A DNA stretch of 64,000 bases from Ectopseudomonas composti (GCF_001567565.1 NZ_LSSW01000021.1:186001-250000), one strand, 5' to 3'. Numbered from the stretch's first letter, positions 8,533-22,371 are shown. A program made the numbers and translations. Notes: a model not told the origin generated them from the sequence alone.

Positions 8533-9894
8533 TCAGACCTTCTTGGTCGGGCGCTTCCAGCCTTCGATATTGCGCTGCTTGGCGCGACCGACTGCCAGCG
8601 TGTCCGCCGGTACATCGCTGGTCACTACCGAGCCCGCGCCTGTGGTCACACGGTCGCCCAGGTTCACTGGCGCGACCAGTGCACTGTTGGAGCCGATGAA
8701 CACATCCTCGCCCATCACCGTACGGAATTTGTTGGCGCCATCGTAGTTACAGGTAATGGTGCCGGCACCGATGTTGGTACGGGCACCGATCTCGGCATCG
8801 CCCAGGTAGCTCAGGTGGCCGGCCTTGGCGCCTTCGCCCAGCACGGCGTTCTTCAGTTCGACGAAGTTACCCACATGAGCCTTGGCACCCAGTTTGGTCC
8901 CCGGACGCAGGCGGGCGAACGGGCCGCAATCGGCGCCCTCGCCCATCTCGGCGCCATCCAGATGGCTGTTGGCCTTGACGATGGCGCCCTTGCGCAGCAC
9001 TGAGTCCTTGATCACGCAGTTGGGGCCGATCTGCACATCATCCTCGATGACCACACGGCCTTCGAGGATCACGTTGATATCGATGGTCACGTCGCGGCCC
9101 ACACTGACCTCGCCGCGCACATCGAAGCGCGCAGGATCGATCAGGGTCACGCCCTGGGCCATCAGTTGGCGCCCAGCACGGTATTGATAGTGACGCTCGA
9201 GCTGCGCCAGCTGGATGCGATCATTGGCACCCAGCACTTCCATCTCGTCGCTCGCGCGTTCAGTGGCCACCACCAGGCCGTCGGCCACCGCCATGGCGAT
9301 CACATCGGTCAGGTAGTACTCGCCCTGCGCGTTACTGTTGGACAGACGCCCCAGCCAGTCGGCCAGGCGCTTGCCCGGTACGGCGAGGATGCCAGTGTTG
9401 CCTTCGCCGATCTGCCGCTGCGCTGCGCTGGCGTCCTTGTGCTCGACGATGGCCTGCACCACGCCCTGCTCGTCACGCACGATGCGGCCGTAGCCGGCGG
9501 GGTCGGCCAGCTCGACGGTGAGCAGGCCCAGTTGGTTGTCGTTGACCAGCCCCAGCAGGCGCTGCAGGGTCGCCGGCTCGATCAGCGGCACGTCGCCGTA
9601 GAGGATCAGCACGGTATCAGCGCTGAGCTGCGGCAAGGCCTGGGCCACGGCGTGACCGGTACCCAGCTGTTCGGCCTGGATGACGAAGTTCAGATCAGTG
9701 GCTGCCAGGCGCTCGCGCACCTTGTCGGCGCCATGCCCGATCACCACCTGGATGCTGCTCGGCTGCAGGCTGCGCGCAGTGTCGATGACGTGGCCGAGCA
9801 TGGGCTTGTCGGCGACCGGATGCAGCACCTTGGGCAGAGCGGAACGCATGCGGGTGCCTTGCCCAGCAGCGAGGATGACGATATCGAGCGACAT
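8533..9894 (-). CDS. glmU: Bifunctional UDP-GlcNAc pyrophosphorylase / glucosamine-1-phosphate acetyltransferase
   Basis: Catalyses the last two steps to UDP-GlcNAc. The N-terminal nucleotidyltransferase domain starts with LAAGQGTRM (residues 8-16) and Lys22. The C-terminal half is a left-handed beta-helix of hexapeptide repeats with the acetyltransferase site ([10 protein letters not shown]). The length of 453 residues matches the family when starting at ATG 9894 ([11 protein letters not shown]); an ATG 30 bases upstream adds residues absent from homologues. It lies downstream of atpC behind a strong terminator. Confidence 0.97.
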   Translation of the reverse strand: MSLDIVILAAGQGTRMRSALPKVLHPVADKPMLGHVIDTARSLQPSSIQVVIGHGADKVRERLAATDLNFVIQAEQLGTGHAVAQALPQLSADTVLILYGDVPLIEPATLQRLLGLVNDNQLGLLTVELADPAGYGRIVRDEQGVVQAIVEHKDASAAQRQIGEGNTGILAVPGKRLADWLGRLSNSNAQGEYYLTDVIAMAVADGLVVATERASDEMEVLGANDRIQLAQLERHYQYRAGRQLMAQGVTLIDPARFDVRGEVSVGRDVTIDINVILEGRVVIEDDVQIGPNCVIKDSVLRKGAIVKANSHLDGAEMGEGADCGPFARLRPGTKLGAKAHVGNFVELKNAVLGEGAKAGHLSYLGDAEIGARTNIGAGTITCNYDGANKFRTVMGEDVFIGSNSALVAPVNLGDRVTTGAGSVVTSDVPADTLAVGRAKQRNIEGWKRPTKKV

Positions 9895-9954
9895 GAACGG
9901 CGATTCCTTGGCAGCCTCCGGCACAGGGCGCCGGAGTACGAAACGGCAGAAATG

Positions 9955-9982
9955 AAAAAGGGTAGCCTAGGCTACCCTTTCT
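9955..9982 (-). terminator. Terminator of the ATP synthase operon
   Basis: A perfect 24-base palindrome (9957-9980, half-site AAAGGGTAGCCT) followed on the minus strand by a run of Ts. It lies 27 bp after the atpC stop codon and about 60 bp before the glmU start, separating the two units. Confidence 0.9.
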
Positions 9983-10007
9983 CGAACAACGGTTGAAGCC
10001 GGCGAGA

Positions 10008-10433
10008 TTAACCGCCGAACTTCTTGCGCAGCTGCTGGACGGTACGCAGCTGGGCTGCGACTTCGGCCAGGTGAGCGGCGGCGGAACTGTAGTTGAACTC
10101 AGAACCCTGCTCGCTCAGCGCTTTCTCGGCGGCCTTGAGGGCCTCCTGAGCAGCAGCTTCGTCGATGTCGGCGGCGCGTTGCACGGTGTCGGCGAGAACC
10201 TTGACCATGTTCGGCTGCACTTCGAGGAAACCACCGGAGATGTAGAACACCTCGGCTTCGCCACCCTGCTTGATCAGGCGGATCGGACCCGGTTTCAGGT
10301 CAGTGATCAGCGGCGCGTGGCCCGGAGCGATACCTAGATCACCCAGGTTGCCGTGCGCAATCACCATCTCGACCAGGCCGGAGAAGATCTCCGCTTCCGC
10401 GCTGACGATATCGCAATGGACTGTCATAGCCAT
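10008..10433 (-). CDS. atpC: ATP synthase F1 epsilon subunit
   Basis: Central-stalk subunit that couples rotation and inhibits ATP hydrolysis. The 141 residues comprise an N-terminal beta-sandwich ([27 protein letters not shown]) and a C-terminal helical hairpin rich in Ala, Glu and Leu. It is the last gene of the operon. An 80-bp gap to atpD contains a stable hairpin sequence, and a terminator follows. Confidence 0.97.
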   Translation of the reverse strand: MAMTVHCDIVSAEAEIFSGLVEMVIAHGNLGDLGIAPGHAPLITDLKPGPIRLIKQGGEAEVFYISGGFLEVQPNMVKVLADTVQRAADIDEAAAQEALKAAEKALSEQGSEFNYSSAAAHLAEVAAQLRTVQQLRKKFGG

Positions 10434-10454
10434 ACGCTTGCCTCAGGTTACAGA

Positions 10455-10480
10455 TTGTGGATAACCGAAGTTACCCACAA
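10455..10480 (-). other. Intercistronic hairpin with UUCG tetraloop between atpD and atpC
   Basis: On the minus strand TTGTGGGTAAC is followed by TTCG and GTTATCCACAA: an 11-base-pair stem with one G-U pair closed by the very stable C(UUCG)G loop. There is no T-run, so it is not a classical terminator. It could limit 3' decay or attenuate atpC expression. The same bases contain a perfect DnaA box (10456-10464) and a near one. Confidence 0.7.
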
Positions 10481-10513
10481 CTCTGATGCGCCCGTTGCCA
10501 GGCGCATGGGTGA

Positions 10514-11911
<1,398 letters not shown>

Positions 11912-11939
11912 TCAACCGTTCTAACAGTTGAACCGTTCT

Positions 11940-12800
11940 TTAAACCGCGGCAGCGCCGCCGACGATTTCCGAAATTTCCTGGGTGATCGCTGCCTGACGC
12001 GCCTTGTTGTAAATCAGCTGCAGGTCTTTGATGAGATCGCCAGCGTTGTCGGTGGCGTTCTTCATCGCAATCATCCGCGCAGCTTGTTCAGCCGCGTTGT
12101 TCTCGACCACCGCCTGGTACACCTGGGATTCGACATAGCGAACCATCAGGCCGTCGAGCAGCTCTTTGGCATCGGGCTCGTACAGATAGTCCCAGTGATG
12201 CTTGAGCTGTTGATCCGGATCGGCCACCAGCGGAACCAACTGCTCCACTGTAGGCTTCTGCGTCATGGTATTGATGAACTTGTTCGAGACCACGGACAGA
12301 CGGTCGATGCGACCTTCGAGGTAGGCGTCGAGCATGACCTTGACACTACCGATCAGGTCATTGATCGACGGCTCTTCGCCGAGGTGGCTGATCGCAGCGA
12401 CGACATTGCCACCAAAGTTGCGGAAGAATGCCGCGCCTTTGGAGCCAATCACGCAGAGATCGATCTCCACGCCTTGCTCGCGATCTTTCGCCATGTCCTT
12501 GACCAGGGCCTTGAACAGGTTGGTATTCAAACCACCGCACAGACCACGGTCACTGCTCACCACTACATAACCGGCACGCTTTACTTCGCGCTCGATCATG
12601 AAGGGATGGCGGTATTCCGGGTTGGCGTTGGCCAGATGACCAATTACCTGGCGGATACGCTCCGCGTAGGGACGGCTAGCTGCCATGCGCTGTTGAGCCT
12701 TGCGCATTTTGCTGACCGCCACTTTTTCCATGGCGCTGGTGATCTTCTGCGTGCTTTTGATGCTCGCAATCTTGCTGCGAATCTCTTTTGCGCCTGCCAT
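11940..12800 (-). CDS. atpG: ATP synthase F1 gamma subunit
   Basis: Rotating central shaft of F1, 286 residues. The N-terminal coiled-coil helix contains [19 protein letters not shown], the family signature, and the C-terminal helix ends [21 protein letters not shown]. Standard position between atpA and atpD, 50 bp after atpA. Confidence 0.98.
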   Translation of the reverse strand: MAGAKEIRSKIASIKSTQKITSAMEKVAVSKMRKAQQRMAASRPYAERIRQVIGHLANANPEYRHPFMIEREVKRAGYVVVSSDRGLCGGLNTNLFKALVKDMAKDREQGVEIDLCVIGSKGAAFFRNFGGNVVAAISHLGEEPSINDLIGSVKVMLDAYLEGRIDRLSVVSNKFINTMTQKPTVEQLVPLVADPDQQLKHHWDYLYEPDAKELLDGLMVRYVESQVYQAVVENNAAEQAARMIAMKNATDNAGDLIKDLQLIYNKARQAAITQEISEIVGGAAAV

Positions 12801-12850
12801 TTCACACCTATCGGGTTAGCAGGCGGGCGTCTCGCGACGCCCGCTGCGGC

Positions 12851-14395
12851 TTACCAGGTTTGGGTGGCTTTGAACTTCTCGATACCGGCTTTGATGGCGG
12901 CGTCGATTTCGTCGTTGAAGTCACCTTTGACGTTGATCTTGGCCATCAGATCGGCCAGGTCACGGTTGAAGTAGCTCAGCAGAGCTGCTTCGAAGGCGCC
13001 AACCTTGTTCACTTCCACGTCGGTCAGGAAGCCGCGCTCGGCAGCGTACAGGGACACGGACATGTCGGCGATCGACATGGGCGCGTACTGCTTCTGCTTC
13101 ATCAGTTCGGTAACACGTTGACCGTGCTCGAGCTGCTTGCGGGTGGCTTCGTCCAGGTCAGAGGCGAACTGGGCGAATGCTGCCAGTTCACGGTACTGAG
13201 CCAGAGCGGTACGGATACCACCGGAGAGCTTCTTGATGATCTTGGTCTGAGCTGCGCCACCCACACGAGATACCGAGATACCGGCGTTGACGGCCGGACG
13301 GATACCCGAGTTGAACATGGCCGATTCCAGGAAGATCTGACCGTCGGTGATCGAGATCACGTTGGTCGGAACGAACGCGGAAACGTCGCCAGCCTGGGTT
13401 TCGATGATCGGCAGAGCGGTCAGCGAACCGGTCTTGCCAGTCACGGCGCCATTGGTGAACTTCTCGACGTACTCTTCGGAAACGCGGGAAGCGCGCTCCA
13501 GCAGACGGCTGTGGAGATAGAACACGTCGCCCGGGTAGGCCTCACGGCCTGGCGGACGGCGCAGCAGCAGGGAGATCTGACGGTAAGCCACGGCCTGCTT
13601 GGACAGGTCGTCGTACACGATCAGGGCGTCTTCACCGCGGTCGCGGAAGTATTCGCCCATGGTGCAACCGGCGTACGGAGCCAGGAACTGCAGTGCGGCA
13701 GATTCCGAAGCCGAGGCGGCAACAACGATGGTGTTGGCCAGGGCGCCGGATTCTTCCAGCTTGCGTACCACGTTGGCGATGGTCGATTGCTTCTGACCGA
13801 TGGCAACGTAGACGCAGAAGATACCGCTGTTCTTCTGGTTGATGATGGCGTCGACTGCCAGGGCAGTCTTACCGATCTGACGGTCACCGATGATCAGCTC
13901 ACGCTGGCCACGGCCTACCGGGATCATGGCATCGACCGACTTGTAACCGGTTTGCACCGGCTGGTCGACCGACTTACGCCAGATCACGCCCGGTGCCACT
14001 TTCTCGACAGCGTCGGTAGCGGCGGCGTTGATCGGGCCTTTGCCATCGATCGGGTTACCCAGGGCGTCGACGACGCGGCCCAGCAGTTCCGGACCAACCG
14101 GAACTTCCAGGATGCGGCCGGTGCACTTGGCGCTCATGCCTTCTGCAAGGCTGGTGTAAGCACCCAGTACTACAGCACCTACGGAGTCTTGCTCCAGGTT
14201 CAGCGCCATACCGTAGACGCCGTCCGGGAACTCGATCATCTCGCCGTACATGACGTCGGCCAGACCATAGATGCGCACGATGCCGTCGGAAACGGAGACG
14301 ATGGTGCCTTCGTTGCGGGCTTGGGAGGCGACGTCGAGTTTCTCGATGCGCCCCTTGATGATTTCACTAATTTCGGAAGGATTGAGTTGCTGCAT
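12851..14395 (-). CDS. atpA: ATP synthase F1 alpha subunit
   Basis: Non-catalytic nucleotide-binding subunit, 514 residues. It shows the P-loop GDRQIGKTA, the arginine-finger region [19 protein letters not shown] and the usual start [18 protein letters not shown]. It lies 21 bp after atpH in the atp operon. Confidence 0.99.
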   Translation of the reverse strand: MQQLNPSEISEIIKGRIEKLDVASQARNEGTIVSVSDGIVRIYGLADVMYGEMIEFPDGVYGMALNLEQDSVGAVVLGAYTSLAEGMSAKCTGRILEVPVGPELLGRVVDALGNPIDGKGPINAAATDAVEKVAPGVIWRKSVDQPVQTGYKSVDAMIPVGRGQRELIIGDRQIGKTALAVDAIINQKNSGIFCVYVAIGQKQSTIANVVRKLEESGALANTIVVAASASESAALQFLAPYAGCTMGEYFRDRGEDALIVYDDLSKQAVAYRQISLLLRRPPGREAYPGDVFYLHSRLLERASRVSEEYVEKFTNGAVTGKTGSLTALPIIETQAGDVSAFVPTNVISITDGQIFLESAMFNSGIRPAVNAGISVSRVGGAAQTKIIKKLSGGIRTALAQYRELAAFAQFASDLDEATRKQLEHGQRVTELMKQKQYAPMSIADMSVSLYAAERGFLTDVEVNKVGAFEAALLSYFNRDLADLMAKINVKGDFNDEIDAAIKAGIEKFKATQTW

Positions 14396-14416
14396 AGCTC
14401 TGCTGCCCCTTCAAAC

Positions 14417-14953
14417 TCAAGATTTCAATGCTTCGGCCAGCTTCGCGAGTTTGCCGCGAACTGAGCCATCGATAACCAGGTCGCCGGCGCGAATCAGTAC
14501 ACCACCAATTAAGGTGGCATCTTCCGCGGCGTGCAGACGCACTTCTCGGCCGAGCCGTGCACTGAGAACCTTGGCGAGTTTGTCTTGCTGTTCATCGCTC
14601 AATGCGAAGGCACTTGTTACATCCACGTCGATCGACTTCTCCTGCTCGGCCTTGTACAGCTCGAACTGGGCGAAGATGTCCGGCAACAGGGCCAGACGGT
14701 CGTTCTCGGCGAGAACGTGGATGAAGTTCTGTGCCTGGGCGTCGAACTTGTCACCACACACCTCGATGAAGGTGGTGGCCTTTTCTGTACTCGTCAGACG
14801 CGGGGCCTTGAGCACGCGCTGCATGGTGTCGTCGATAGACACCGCCGCAGCCAGGCCGAGCATGGCTGACCAATTGGCCAGTTGCTGGTGGGCCTGGGCG
14901 TGCTCGAAGGCAGCCTTAGCGTAAGGTCGGGCCAGCGTGGTCAGTTCTGCCAT
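14417..14953 (-). CDS. atpH: ATP synthase F1 delta subunit
   Basis: Peripheral-stalk subunit joining F1 to the b dimer, 178 residues. The start [19 protein letters not shown] and the C-terminal [22 protein letters not shown] are family hallmarks. It lies 14 bp after atpF. Confidence 0.98.
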   Translation of the reverse strand: MAELTTLARPYAKAAFEHAQAHQQLANWSAMLGLAAAVSIDDTMQRVLKAPRLTSTEKATTFIEVCGDKFDAQAQNFIHVLAENDRLALLPDIFAQFELYKAEQEKSIDVDVTSAFALSDEQQDKLAKVLSARLGREVRLHAAEDATLIGGVLIRAGDLVIDGSVRGKLAKLAEALKS

Positions 14954-14967
14954 GATCGCGCCCTCGC

Positions 14968-15438
14968 TTAAATTTCGGCTGCCAGTTTGTTAACCAGCTC
15001 CGCATGCGCGTTTTGGTCGATGGATGCGCCCAGGATCTTCTCCGCACCGCTGACTGCCAGGCCACCCACTTGGGCGCGCAGGGCGTCTTTGATGCCGTTG
15101 ATTTCCTGTTCGATCTCGGCCTGAGCCTGAGCCTTGACACGTTCAGCTTCGCCACGGGCCTGATCACGGGCTTCGTCGACGATCTGAGTTGCACGTTTCT
15201 TGGCTTGCTCGATGATTTCGGCGGCCTGACCTTTGGCTTCGCGCAGTTGCTGGGCCACTTTTTCGTGGGCCAGCTCCAGATCACGAGCCGCGCGGTTGGC
15301 AGCGTCCAAGCCGTCTGCGATCTTCTTCTGACGTTCCTGCAAAGCAGTAATGACCGGAGGCCATACGTACTTCATGCAGAACAACACGAAGATGAAGAAG
15401 GCAACGGACTGGCCAATCAGGGTTGCATTAATGTTCAC
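14968..15438 (-). CDS. atpF: ATP synthase Fo subunit b
   Basis: Peripheral-stalk protein of 156 residues: one N-terminal membrane helix ([20 protein letters not shown]), then a long charged coiled coil that dimerises and reaches F1. It starts [11 protein letters not shown], the normal N-terminus in gammaproteobacteria. Confidence 0.98.
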   Translation of the reverse strand: MNINATLIGQSVAFFIFVLFCMKYVWPPVITALQERQKKIADGLDAANRAARDLELAHEKVAQQLREAKGQAAEIIEQAKKRATQIVDEARDQARGEAERVKAQAQAEIEQEINGIKDALRAQVGGLAVSGAEKILGASIDQNAHAELVNKLAAEI

Positions 15439-15494
15439 GCCAACACCTCGCTCGTTCGTTGTCCGTCACACCAATTCACTCGAAAAGGAGTGAA

Positions 15495-15818
<324 letters not shown>

Positions 15819-15886
15819 TTACTGCGTCCCCATGACAGGGGTTGTCCCGGTGGCGTCACGAGTGACGCCACGGAACGTCATGCGCC

Positions 15887-17175
<1,289 letters not shown>

Positions 17176-17250
17176 CAACTGATGTCCTCGACTATCGAAC
17201 GCTTTAACTCAATGAATTGGCATAAAAAGTGCCAACAAAATTGCGCGCAG

Positions 17251-17279
17251 AGTATAGGGGGCCTATCCCCCCCATTCAA
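17251..17279 (-). promoter_or_regulatory. atpI: Promoter of the ATP synthase operon
   Basis: On the minus strand TTGAAT (17274-17279) and TATACT (17251-17256) are separated by exactly 17 bases, a good sigma70 promoter about 75 bp upstream of atpI. The spacer is unusual: seven Gs, ATAGG and five Cs, able to fold back on itself. Confidence 0.7.
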
Positions 17280-17298
17280 CTGCCGGGTAGTGATTTCC

Positions 17299-17317
17299 GA
17301 CCGTGCGCTACACGGTC
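17299..17317 (-). terminator. Hairpin after parB
   Basis: GACCGTG and CACGGTC arms (7 bp) around CGCTA lie about 18 bp after the parB stop codon. No T-run follows, so if it ends transcription it is a weak or Rho-assisted site; it may instead protect the parAB message. Confidence 0.45.
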
Positions 17318-17334
17318 AGATGTGGCGAATTGTT

Positions 17335-18204
17335 TCAGCGGATATGGGCGAGCACACCCTGCAGTTCGTCGAGAGAGTTGTAGCGGATAACCAACTGGCC
17401 CTTGCCCTTGGCCCCGTGCTTTATCTGCACTGGCGAGCCCAGACGCTCTGCCAGGCGCTGTTCGAGGCGACTGATGTCAGGGTCGGCCTTGGCTTTGGTC
17501 GGTGCTGGTTTGGCCGACAGCCACTGGCGAACCAGGGCTTCGGTCTGGCGAACGGTGAGGCCACGTGCGACAACGTGTCGCGCAGCTTCCACCTGCTGTT
17601 CGAGGGGCAAACCGAGCAATGCACGGGCATGGCCCATTTCCAGGTCGCCATGGGAAAGCAGCGTCTTGATCTCTTCCGGCAGGGCAATCAGGCGCAGCAG
17701 GTTGGTGATGGTCACGCGCGACTTGCCAACGGCATCGGCGACCTGCTGCTGGGTCAGTTCGAACTCCTGCTGCAGCCGCTGCAGGGCCACGGCTTCCTCG
17801 ATCGGATTGAGGTCTTCACGCTGGATGTTCTCGATCAACGCCATGGCGATGGCCGCTTCGTCCGGCAGATCGCGCACCATGGCCGGGATCTTGTCCTGAC
17901 CGGCCAGCTGGCTGGCACGCCAGCGGCGCTCGCCGGCAACGATCTCGTAACGACCCTCGCCAATCGGGCGCAGCACGATGGGTTGCATCACGCCCTGGGC
18001 ACGGATCGAGGCGGCGAGTTCTTCCAGCGCGGTCTGATCCATGTCGCGACGCGGCTGATACTTGCCACGCTGGATCAGCTCCAGGGGCACGTATTGCAGT
18101 TCGCGCGTGTCGACCTGGGCAGCCTCTTCCTGCAGTGCGCTGACGGTGTTGCCACCGAGCAGTGCGTCCAGACCTCGACCCAGACCTCGTTTCTTCGCAG
18201 CCAT
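17335..18204 (-). CDS. parB: Chromosome-partitioning protein ParB
   Basis: Centromere-binding CTPase-type protein of 289 residues. The N-terminus (RGLGRGLDALLG) is the ParA-stimulating motif. The nuclease-like domain carries GERRWRAS (91-98) and ENIQRE (122-127), followed by the helix-turn-helix VADAVGKSRVTITNLLRL and a C-terminal dimer domain. ATG 18204 follows parA by 11 bp. Its targets, two perfect parS sites, lie in recF 12 kb away. Confidence 0.97.
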   Translation of the reverse strand: MAAKKRGLGRGLDALLGGNTVSALQEEAAQVDTRELQYVPLELIQRGKYQPRRDMDQTALEELAASIRAQGVMQPIVLRPIGEGRYEIVAGERRWRASQLAGQDKIPAMVRDLPDEAAIAMALIENIQREDLNPIEEAVALQRLQQEFELTQQQVADAVGKSRVTITNLLRLIALPEEIKTLLSHGDLEMGHARALLGLPLEQQVEAARHVVARGLTVRQTEALVRQWLSAKPAPTKAKADPDISRLEQRLAERLGSPVQIKHGAKGKGQLVIRYNSLDELQGVLAHIR

Positions 18205-18215
18205 GCGGATGTTCC

Positions 18216-19004
18216 TTAAGCGGTAGCGGTTTTCGCGGCGGCACGCTGACGGCGCACCAGCTCGCCGGCCAAGGCCAGGTAGGCAATGGCACCACGGGAT
18301 TGTTTGTCGTAGACCAGCGCCGGCATGCCGAAGCTCGGTGCCTCGGCCAGGCGTACGTTGCGCGGGATAACGGCGTCGTACAGCTTGTCGCCGAAGTGCT
18401 GCTTGAGCTGAGCACTGACATCGTTGGTCAGGCTGATGCGCGGGTCGTACATGGTGCGCAGCAGACCTTCGATCTGCAGCTTGGGATTGAGCAACTGGGT
18501 GATGCGCTGAATGCTGTTGACCAGGTCGCTCAGTCCTTCGAGCGCGTAGTACTCGCACTGCATGGGGATGATCACGCCATCGGCAGCGACCAGAGCATTG
18601 ACGGTCAGCATGCTCAGCGAAGGCGGGCAGTCGATGAGGATGTAGTCGTAGTTCTCGCGGATCGGCGCCAGGGCATAGCGCAGGCGACTCTCCTTCATCT
18701 TCATTTCCAGCAGGGCCACTTCCGCTGCGGTCAGGTCGCGGTTGGCCGGCAGCAGCTGATAGCCGCCATGCTCGGAAAACTGCATGGCCTGGCTCAGGTC
18801 ACACTCGCCGATCAGGACGTCGTAGATCGAGTGTTCGAGGCCGTGCTTGTCGACACCGCTGCCCATGGTGGCATTGCCCTGCGGGTCGAGGTCGATCAGG
18901 AGCACGCGGCGCTTGGTCGCCACCAGAGAAGCAGCCAGGTTGATACACGTCGTGGTTTTGCCCACGCCGCCTTTCTGATTGGCGATCGCGAATACCTTGG
19001 CCAT
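18216..19004 (-). CDS. parA: Chromosome-partitioning ATPase ParA (Soj)
   Basis: Deviant Walker-type ATPase of 262 residues that drives origin segregation with ParB. The motif KGGVGKTT spans 11-18 and IDLDPQGN and IDCPPSL follow. No N-terminal DNA-binding domain is present, so it is the chromosomal Soj type. ATG 19004 (MAKVFAIANQKGG) is the family start; upstream codons overlap rsmG. Confidence 0.97.
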   Translation of the reverse strand: MAKVFAIANQKGGVGKTTTCINLAASLVATKRRVLLIDLDPQGNATMGSGVDKHGLEHSIYDVLIGECDLSQAMQFSEHGGYQLLPANRDLTAAEVALLEMKMKESRLRYALAPIRENYDYILIDCPPSLSMLTVNALVAADGVIIPMQCEYYALEGLSDLVNSIQRITQLLNPKLQIEGLLRTMYDPRISLTNDVSAQLKQHFGDKLYDAVIPRNVRLAEAPSFGMPALVYDKQSRGAIAYLALAGELVRRQRAAAKTATA

Positions 19005-19015
19005 CTTCTTTCCCC

Positions 19016-19660
19016 TTAGACCGAGCGACGCAGTATCAACAGATGGCGCTGGCCTTGGCAACCGGGAACCCGCAGCACATGTGTGGCACTGAGACTGAAG
19101 TCAGCCGGCAACGCCTGCAGCTCGTCATCCGGGTGCACGCCTTTCATCGCCAGCCAGTGAGTGTTGCCGTCGCCGAGATGGCGCGTCCAGTTGCTGAAGT
19201 CTTCCAGGCTGCTGAAAGCCCGCGAGCTGATGCCGTCGAAGGGGCGCTCAGGTCGGTACGCTTCGACCCGGCTGTGGACAACCTCGAGATTGGCGAGTTT
19301 CAGCTCCAGCTTCACCTGGACCAGAAAACGGGTCTTCTTGCCGTTGGAGTCGAGCAGGGTGAACTGCCGCTCGGGAAACATGATCGCCAGCGGCACACCA
19401 GGCATGCCGCCGCCACTGCCGACATCCAGCCAGTTATCCCCACGCTCGGCCACGAAGGGCACCACCGACAGGCTGTCGAGCAAATGGCGCGACACCATTT
19501 CGTCGGGGTCACGCACGGCGGTGAGGTTGTAGGCCTTGTTCCACTTGATCAACAGGCCCAGGTAGGCGAGCAGTTGTTCCTGCTGCTGGGCACTGAGTTC
19601 GATACCGAGCTCGCGGGCACCCTGGAGCAGTTCTTCGGCGTGACGCTGAGTGACCGACAT
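19016..19660 (-). CDS. rsmG: 16S rRNA (guanine527-N7)-methyltransferase
   Basis: S-adenosylmethionine-dependent enzyme (GidB) modifying G527 of 16S rRNA; loss is known to give low-level streptomycin resistance. The 214 residues contain [20 protein letters not shown] (77-96), the SAM-binding loop. Its ATG overlaps the mnmG stop by one base (TGATG), which implies translational coupling. Confidence 0.97.
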   Translation of the reverse strand: MSVTQRHAEELLQGARELGIELSAQQQEQLLAYLGLLIKWNKAYNLTAVRDPDEMVSRHLLDSLSVVPFVAERGDNWLDVGSGGGMPGVPLAIMFPERQFTLLDSNGKKTRFLVQVKLELKLANLEVVHSRVEAYRPERPFDGISSRAFSSLEDFSNWTRHLGDGNTHWLAMKGVHPDDELQALPADFSLSATHVLRVPGCQGQRHLLILRRSV

Positions 19661-21555
19661 CAGGCGCTCTGCTCCAGCTTCTGGCCGGCACTGCGCTTTT
19701 TCAGGTGAATCAGCAACAGCGAGATGGCCGCCGGCGTGACGCCAGGAATGCGCCCGGCCTGGCCGAGCGTGGCCGGACGGGTGTTGCCCAGCTTGAACTG
19801 GATCTCCTTGGACAAGCCGGAAATGCCGCTGTAATCCAGATCATCCGGCAGCTTGGTGTCCTCGCTGGCACGCAGCTTGGCGATCTCTTCCTGCTGGCGG
19901 TCGATGTAGCCGGCGTACTTGGTCTTGATCTCGACCTGCTCGGCCACCTGGTTATCCACAGCCGGGGATTCGGTCACTTCAGCCAAGGTGGCGTAATCGA
20001 TCTCCGGGCGAGCCAGCAGGTTGAGCAGGTTGTACTCGTGAGCCAGCGGCGTGCCGAAGCGGGTGGCGATGGCATCGCCCTGCGGCGTGCCCGGGCGCAC
20101 CCAGGTGCTTTTCAGGCGCTGCTCTTCCTGCACGATGCCCTCGCGCTTGGCCTCGAAGGAAGCCCAGCGCTGGTCATCGATCAGACCCAGCTCGCGGCCT
20201 TTCTCGGTCAGGCGCAGGTCGGCGTTGTCCTCACGCAGAATCAACCGGTATTCGGCACGCGAGGTGAACATGCGGTACGGCTCCTGAGTGCCCAGGGTGA
20301 TCAGGTCGTCGACCAGAACGCCGATGTAGGCCTCGTCGCGGCGCGGGCACCAGGCTTCTTTGCCCTGCGCGCGCAGGGCCGCGTTGCAACCGGCCAGCAG
20401 GCCCTGGGCGCCGGCCTCTTCGTAGCCGGTGGTGCCGTTGATCTGACCAGCGAAAAACAGCCCGCCGATGACCTTGGTCTCGAGGCTGTACTTGAGGTCA
20501 CGCGGGTCGAAGTAGTCATATTCGATGGCATAGCCAGGACGCATGATGTGGGCGTTTTCCATGCCACGAATACTGCGCACCACCTGCAGCTGCACGTCGA
20601 ACGGCAGCGAGGTGGAGATGCCATTGGGATACAGCTCATGGGTGGTCAGGCCTTCCGGCTCGATGAACACCTGATGGCTGTCCTTGTCGGCGAAGCGGTG
20701 GATCTTGTCTTCGATCGACGGGCAATAACGCGGGCCGATCCCTTCGATCATTCCCGAATACATCGGCGAGCGGTCGAGGTTCGCCGCGATGATTTCGTGG
20801 GTACGCGCGTTTGTGTGAGTGATCCAGCAGCTGATCTGCTGCGGCTGATGCTCACGCTTGCCAAGGAAGGACATCAGCGGCGTAGGGGTATCGCCGGGTT
20901 GCTCAGTCATCACCGAGAAATCCACGGAGCGGCCATCGATACGCGGTGGGGTGCCGGTTTTCAGACGACCGACGCGCAGCGGCAGCTCACGCAGGCGATG
21001 AGCCAGTGCGATCGAAGGAGGGTCACCGGCACGACCACCGGAGTAGTTCTGCATGCCGATGTGGATAAGTCCGCCAAGGAAGGTGCCTGTGGTCAACACC
21101 ACGGAGTCCGCATGGAATCTGAGGCCCATCTGGGTGACCACGCCTTTGACCTCGGCGTTTTCCACAATCAGGTCATCGGCAGCCTGTTGAAAAATCCACA
21201 GGTTGGTCTGGTTTTCCAGAATCTCGCGTACCGCAGCCTTGTACAGAATGCGATCAGCCTGAGCACGCGTTGCACGAACGGCTGGCCCTTTACGGCTGTT
21301 GAGGATGCGGAACTGGATGCCCCCTTTGTCGGTGGCGATGGCCATGGCGCCGCCAAGGGCATCGATTTCCTTGACCAGGTGGCTCTTGCCGATCCCACCG
21401 ATGGCCGGGTTGCAGCTCATCTGGCCAAGGGTCTCGACATTGTGGGTGAGCAGCAGGGTCTTCACGCCCATGCGTGCTGCAGCCAGGGCTGCTTCGGTAC
21501 CGGCATGACCGCCACCGATCACGATCACGTCAAAACGGGAAGGGAAATCCACCAC
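19660..21555 (-). CDS. mnmG: tRNA uridine-5-carboxymethylaminomethyl synthesis enzyme MnmG
   Basis: FAD-dependent partner of MnmE; together they build the cmnm5 group at U34 of several tRNAs. Of 631 residues, the FAD loop [17 protein letters not shown] lies at the start and [20 protein letters not shown] further on. It begins with two consecutive GTG codons (21555 and 21552), as in P. aeruginosa, with GAGG upstream. Two perfect DnaA boxes (19952-19960, 21060-21068) lie inside the coding sequence. Confidence 0.97.
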   Translation of the reverse strand: MVDFPSRFDVIVIGGGHAGTEAALAAARMGVKTLLLTHNVETLGQMSCNPAIGGIGKSHLVKEIDALGGAMAIATDKGGIQFRILNSRKGPAVRATRAQADRILYKAAVREILENQTNLWIFQQAADDLIVENAEVKGVVTQMGLRFHADSVVLTTGTFLGGLIHIGMQNYSGGRAGDPPSIALAHRLRELPLRVGRLKTGTPPRIDGRSVDFSVMTEQPGDTPTPLMSFLGKREHQPQQISCWITHTNARTHEIIAANLDRSPMYSGMIEGIGPRYCPSIEDKIHRFADKDSHQVFIEPEGLTTHELYPNGISTSLPFDVQLQVVRSIRGMENAHIMRPGYAIEYDYFDPRDLKYSLETKVIGGLFFAGQINGTTGYEEAGAQGLLAGCNAALRAQGKEAWCPRRDEAYIGVLVDDLITLGTQEPYRMFTSRAEYRLILREDNADLRLTEKGRELGLIDDQRWASFEAKREGIVQEEQRLKSTWVRPGTPQGDAIATRFGTPLAHEYNLLNLLARPEIDYATLAEVTESPAVDNQVAEQVEIKTKYAGYIDRQQEEIAKLRASEDTKLPDDLDYSGISGLSKEIQFKLGNTRPATLGQAGRIPGVTPAAISLLLIHLKKRSAGQKLEQSA

Positions 21556-21569
21556 GCACCTCGTGCCTG

Positions 21570-22371
21570 TTGAGAAAGGGGGTTTTCAGAAAGGCGGCAA
21601 GTATAGGGACTTCAGCCTCTTGAATGAAGCCTTCTGCACAAAAAATAGCCAACCGGCAGGTGATCTGCATTCCACCGAGCGCCTTTACCTGACGACCTGT
21701 TTGCCAATGCGCGATACGTTCAGGCTTATAAAGAATAGAAAGAGAGAATGTTTATAAAGCTTGTTCTTTATGTTTATGTATGGTGCAGCACTTTTCTGTG
21801 GATAAAGCTCTGCAGGCCTCGCAGTATCTAATGTACAGCGAATGATAAGCCTGTGTTGATCCTGCTCGGTTCCATTGAGAAAGCTGCTGAACCCCTGTGG
21901 ATGGAAGTACCAGTTACCCACAGGGGCATTTACGCCCAGCTTTGTCATAGGGTTATGGGCAGGGTTTATGGGCGGTTTTCCACAGGGTTTATCCTGGCCT
22001 GAATAACTCTGAAAATAGTTTCCAGGCATGCATTTATTGCTGATCAGAGTTGGCTCGAATGCCATCCATGGAATGGTTGGGGAGTTTGCGGATTGTAGGA
22101 GGCGAGCATCTGCCAGGCGCATTTTCCGGGCAGATCCATTAGAGAGCTGGCTGTGGACTTCTGAATGAACAGCCTGCGAGGGCTTGCTGACGGCACGCAG
22201 CTATCCGCATGGCCAGGAAGTGAACGGCAGGAGGGGTCGAGCAGGGATCGATAATGGGCTGGTGCCACAGGCCATACAGCTGTGGATAAAAGTGCAAGGC
22301 AGCCGGCAGCCATGTATGCCAGGCGCGAATCGGCTAAGCACAGGGGCCAGTCGAGCTTTAGCCCACGACCT
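21570..22371. other. Origin-like intergenic region between mnmG and mnmE
   Basis: About 800 bp without a convincing gene. It contains an AT-rich tract (21725-21780), two perfect DnaA boxes (TGTGGATAA at 21797-21805 and 22281-22289), and near matches at 21896-21904 (TGTGGATGG), 21914-21922 (TTACCCACA), 21976-21984 (TTTTCCACA) and 21989-21997 (TTATCCTGG). TATGTTTATGT (21769), ATGATAAGCCTGT (21842) and TTACCCACA (21914) recur in the same order and nearly the same spacing in the dnaA-rpmH region. I read it as a second origin-like element or DnaA-titrating locus. Confidence 0.65.
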
